Positions 61,394 through 64,000 of a DNA stretch of 64,000 nucleotides are shown here, piece after piece (position 1 is the first letter of the stretch; the number at the start of each line of letters is the position of its first letter). The translations under genes were made by a program, and so were the position numbers. Source of the stretch: Moorella sp. Hama-1 (lineage in GTDB: Bacteria; Bacillota; DSM-521; Neomoorellales; Neomoorellaceae); the NCBI RefSeq assembly GCF_023734095.1, contig NZ_AP024620.1, positions 802,501-866,500 on the forward strand. The letters are read 5' to 3'. The notes beneath the pieces were generated by a model. That model made no database searches. It was given only the letters and a program-made list of their open reading frames with translations, and was not told where the DNA came from.

Positions 61394-62630
61394 CTTTTCC
61401 CCGCAAACTTCGCCACAGGAGGTCCAAGGCGCTCTGGGTCGACTGCCACTTGATATTCTCCCGCTGGCCGCAGAATAATTCCCGCCGCACCTCCACCTGG
61501 CCTTGAAAATCGATCCCCAGGTAAACCAGCCCCACCGGCTTCTCCGTTGTGCCGCCCCCTGGCCCGGCGATGCCGGTAATGCCGATGCCGATTTCCGTCC
61601 CCACGGCCCGGCGCGCGCCGCTGGCCATGGCGGCGGCCACCTCGGGGCTCACCGCCCCGTGGGCGGCCAGGACGCCCGGCTCCACTCCCAGGAATTTCAC
61701 CTTGGCCTCGTTGCTGTAGGTCACGAGACCGCCCAGGAAGTAGTCAGAACTGCCGGGGATGTTGGTCAGGCGGTGGGCCAGCAGGCCGCCGGTGCAGGAT
61801 TCGGCCACGGCCAGGGTCAGGTGCCGGGCGGCCAGCATGGCGCCGGTCACACCCTCCAGGGTTTCATCGTCAATACCAAAGATGTATTCCCCCAGGCGCT
61901 CCCTGATAGCCGCCTCCAGGGGCTGGATGAGTTGCCGGGCCGCCTCTGTATTGCCGGCCCGGGCCGTCAGGCGCAGCGTTACCTCGCCGGGTTTGGCCAG
62001 GGGCGCCACGGTGGGGTTATCGCCGTGGAGGAGGTCCTTGACGGTCTCTTCCACCGCCGACTCGCCCATGCCGGTAATCTTCAGCGCCCGGGAAAAGATG
62101 ACCTCCCGCCGGGCGCCGTAGGGTTCCAGCAAGGGTAACAGCCGGTCCGTTACCATGGGCTCGAACTCCCGCGGCGGCCCCGGCAGCAGGGCATAGACCT
62201 TGCCCCCGTGTTCCAGGAAGACCCCGGCCGCCGTACCGTAGGGGTTATCCAGGGCCCGGGCCCCGGCCGGGAGGAGGGCCTGCTTCAAGTTGTTGCTCGT
62301 CATGGGGCGCCGGCGGGCCGTGAAGTAACGGGTAATGTTTTCCCGGGCCGCCGGGTCTTCCACCAGGGGCAGGTCCAGGGTTGCGGCCAGGGCTTCCCGG
62401 GAAAGGTCGTCTTCCGTCGGCCCCAGGCCGCCGCTGACGATGATCAGGTCCGCCCGCCGGCGGGCATTGTCGATGGCTTCCCGGATGCGTTCCAGGTTAT
62501 CGCCGATTACTACCTGGCGGTAGAGGTTGATGCCGGCAGCGGCCAGTTCCCGGCCCAGGAAAGCGGCGTTGGTATTGACGATCTGGCCGAGGAGCATCTC
62601 CGTGCCGGTAAAGATGGCTTCAGCTTGCAA
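61383..62630 (-). CDS. cinA: CinA family protein
   Basis: 415 residues from TTG 62630 (upstream frame is MITE sequence, not protein). N-terminal MoCF/COG1058 domain: AIFTGTEMLLGQIVNTNAAFLGRELAAAGINLYRQ, VSGGLGPTEDDLSREALA; C-terminal CinA amidase: VAESCTGGLLAHRLTNIPGSSDYFLGGLVTYSNEAKV and GITGIAGPGGGT. Acts on pyridine nucleotides (NMN deamidase / ADP-ribose pyrophosphatase). The ribosome site is AAGGTG. Confidence 0.95.
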   Translation of the reverse strand: MQAEAIFTGTEMLLGQIVNTNAAFLGRELAAAGINLYRQVVIGDNLERIREAIDNARRRADLIIVSGGLGPTEDDLSREALAATLDLPLVEDPAARENITRYFTARRRPMTSNNLKQALLPAGARALDNPYGTAAGVFLEHGGKVYALLPGPPREFEPMVTDRLLPLLEPYGARREVIFSRALKITGMGESAVEETVKDLLHGDNPTVAPLAKPGEVTLRLTARAGNTEAARQLIQPLEAAIRERLGEYIFGIDDETLEGVTGAMLAARHLTLAVAESCTGGLLAHRLTNIPGSSDYFLGGLVTYSNEAKVKFLGVEPGVLAAHGAVSPEVAAAMASGARRAVGTEIGIGITGIAGPGGGTTEKPVGLVYLGIDFQGQVEVRRELFCGQRENIKWQSTQSALDLLWRSLRGKVNG

Positions 62631-62693
62631 GGTAAACACCTTCTTTAAAAATAGTGTTCTACCTAAATGTTTATTGCTGGGTAAAGCTTCTTG

Positions 62694-62845
62694 CGGGCTG
62701 GAGGTACAGGCTCCGGGCTCCGGTGGTTCTCGGCTAACAAACTTGGCGCTCAGCCTTGCCGTGCACCGCCGCCTCGCTACGGCTTCGCTGAGTTTGCTAA
62801 CGCCTCGAACCAAGTCGCCCTTCGCCTGTATTCTCCAGCCCCTGC
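62694..62845 (-). repeat. MITE-like element, short copy 2
   Basis: On the minus strand it reads like the element at 43433: GGGGCTGGAGAATACAGG near one end and CCTGTACCTCCAGCCC at the other, with the inner GCGAAGCC...GCGAGGCGGCGGTG block. 152 bp, lying between cinA and its upstream small gene, so it forms the cinA leader. Confidence 0.75.
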
Positions 62846-62903
62846 TAAGCCTGCATTTTAGCAGTTCGCTGGTGGAGGCTTGCCCCCATGAGGGGATCAT
62901 CCC

Positions 62904-62936
62904 CAAAAATGAAAAGCGCCTTTCAGGTGGCGCTCA
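62904..62936 (-). terminator. terminator overlapping the stop of the small membrane gene
   Basis: On the minus strand GCGCC / GGCGC pair around ACCTGAAA, then TTTTCATTTTT; it begins at the stop codon of the gene at 62934-63089. Confidence 0.7.
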
Positions 62937-63089
62937 GTGGGCGGTTTCCGCTGCGGTAGTAGTAGCGGCGGGCTCGTGACCCCCGTGTTCTCCCCCTCCC
63001 AGGCTGTTTACAGCCGTCACCAGAAGCCCCAGGACCAGCCAGCCGGCGATAAAAAGGACTAACTTCCATTTCTTCATTTTTTGCACCAT
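62934..63089 (-). CDS. 51-aa single-pass membrane protein
   Basis: Start ATG at 63089 behind AGAAAGGA, reading MVQKMKKWKLVLFIAGWLVL then GLLVTAVNSLGGGEHGGHEP and an Ala/Thr-rich tail. One membrane helix with positive inside charge; the outside carries two Gly-His-rich sites (GEHGGHEP), perhaps metal binding. Clear start, helix and terminator make it a real gene, family not recognised. Confidence 0.7.
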   Translation of the reverse strand: MVQKMKKWKLVLFIAGWLVLGLLVTAVNSLGGGEHGGHEPAATTTAAETAH

Positions 63090-63520
63090 CCTTTCTCCAG
63101 GGATTTGGAAGACATTTTTGCACGGGTTACGGACCCTGACTTGCTACCGTCTCTGGCAGCAGTTCCCGGTGGACTATGATTTGACCAGCCAGGTTATGCT
63201 CTAAATTACACGCTGAAATTTGATTCCAGCTATACCGGGTTAGGTTTAAACGAATATTTTCCCATTTAGTATACCAGAGGCTTTTACCGGTTGCAATGGT
63301 CGCAAGGGGGCTATATAATGCTAATTGAGCAAAATCTTCGGTACCGGAAGGGCTTTCTCCGGCGGGCACTATGACCCGGCCCGAACGACTACGGGATAAA
63401 CCGCAGCCTGGCAGGAAGGGCCGATTTCTTATCTTTTTCTCAGGTTGCCTTCATCTAAATTTCAACTTCTTATTTTATAATACCCTCAAAAGCAAGAGTA
63501 AAGGATTGGAGGTATGAAAC

Positions 63521-64000
63521 ATGTGGCTTCGAGCAGGACGAGCAAAGATTTCTGTACTGGCGGTCTTATTAGTCTTTCTGGCCGGGGTGGCGGTGACGGC
63601 AGGCTTCTACCATGTCACCGGTGCAGCGGCCGGTGCGCCGCAGGCTTACCAGAATGCCGTGGGTACAGCCCAGCCGGCTTCGGCCAGCATCCCGCCGGGC
63701 CTGGGGCCGGAGACCATTGCTGATATCGTTGAAAAAACCGGCCCGGCGGTGGTGCGTATCGATACGGTGACGGAGACCCCGGCCGCCAACAGCCCCTTTA
63801 ATGACCCCTTCTTCCGGCAGTTCTTCGGCGACCAGTTTAACAGCGGCCCCCAGGTCCAACGGGCCCTGGGCTCGGGCTTTATCATCTCTAGCGACGGTTA
63901 TATCCTGACCAACGAGCACGTCGTTGACGGTGCCAAACAGGTCAAGGTGACCATTGTCGGCTTCGACAAACCCCTGAACGCCATGGTGGTCGGTGCTGAC
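63521..64000 (+). CDS. HtrA/DegP-type serine protease, 3' end outside window
   Basis: 160 residues visible from ATG 63521 behind TTGGAGG. Signal anchor ([18 protein letters not shown]), a Gln/Ala/Pro-rich linker, then the protease core: [52 protein letters not shown] with the catalytic His, and the following strand. The Asp, Ser and PDZ domains lie beyond 64000. It should act in envelope protein quality control. Confidence 0.93.
   Translation, partial: MWLRAGRAKISVLAVLLVFLAGVAVTAGFYHVTGAAAGAPQAYQNAVGTAQPASASIPPGLGPETIADIVEKTGPAVVRIDTVTETPAANSPFNDPFFRQFFGDQFNSGPQVQRALGSGFIISSDGYILTNEHVVDGAKQVKVTIVGFDKPLNAMVVGAD

Noticed and set aside
62631-62906. 92-codon N-terminal extension of cinA
   Set aside because: It is translated MITE-like repeat sequence; the conserved CinA start and ribosome site are at 62630.
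63127-63369. 80-codon minus-strand frame before the HtrA gene
   Set aside because: No ribosome site, no motif; region also looks like promoter and leader sequence.
1-64000. tRNA, rRNA or origin sequences
   Set aside because: None seen: no cloverleaf with CCA-adjacent T-arm, no rRNA blocks and no DnaA-box cluster were recognised by eye.

Overview
The window reads as chromosome of a thermophilic, spore-forming, anaerobic Firmicute, most like Moorella or a close relative. This is an inference from gene content: a tungsten/molybdopterin aldehyde:ferredoxin oxidoreductase operon, spore germination genes (GerAB/GerAC type), a SleB-type cell wall hydrolase, anaerobic thiamine synthesis (thiS-thiG-thiH) and strong GGAGG ribosome sites with frequent GTG/TTG starts in GC-rich DNA. 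No database search was possible; all family names come from reading the translations.

Layout. (1) 1-5.4 kb is AT-rich and looks acquired: the end of a TcmP-like gene, its DUF5131 partner, then a tightly overlapping pair (VPA1262-like protein with a PLD-like C-terminus, plus a large helical protein) that could be an uncharacterised defence module. (2) 5.4-15.9 kb is a graveyard and shuffling zone: intact and broken copies of pRiA4b-ORF-3, TPR, SWIM-zinc-finger and zinc alcohol dehydrogenase genes, built from repeated pieces, with a TumE-type toxin-antitoxin pair and a broken PIN toxin. (3) 16-18.5 kb is a TPP-riboswitch-controlled thiSGH operon. (4) 18.6-25 kb holds a possible ComK-like regulator, two toxin-antitoxin loci (one truncated), a Wzz-like protein, a VanW protein and an AIR-synthase/ThiN fusion. 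(5) 25-36.5 kb is a sulfur/SAM by-product salvage region: DeoR regulator, sugar-type ABC importer, mtnK, mtnA and a class II aldolase (the oxygen-independent DHAP route), then mtnP, ahcY and an M20 peptidase. (6) 36.5-38.4 kb is a complete IS1634-like insertion sequence with a 7-bp target duplication. (7) 38.5-50 kb holds envelope genes (LD-carboxypeptidase, DUF1540, SHOCT, htpX-pspAB-pspA-pspAA, SLH protein, DedA) and divergent gerAB/gerAC, followed by a BMP-family binding protein and xpt. (8) 51-55.5 kb is the AOR operon behind a candidate molybdenum/tungsten cofactor riboswitch. (9) 55.5-64 kb holds YhfC, Uma2, a hendecad-repeat coiled-coil protein, an MBL hydrolase, YigZ, a broken VapBC, SleB, cinA, a small membrane protein and the start of an HtrA protease.

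How the genes work together. The salvage block couples import of a methylthioribose-like sugar to its phosphorylation, isomerisation and aldol cleavage, while mtnP and ahcY process nucleoside by-products of SAM chemistry. ThiH, a radical SAM enzyme, makes such a by-product (5'-deoxyadenosine). The AOR operon encodes a polyferredoxin, the catalytic subunit, a MoaD-like protein and an FAD subunit, the set expected for an NAD(P)-linked AorABC-type complex. A family of short inverted-repeat elements and a recurring leader motif ending in a ribosome binding site are scattered through the second half of the window.
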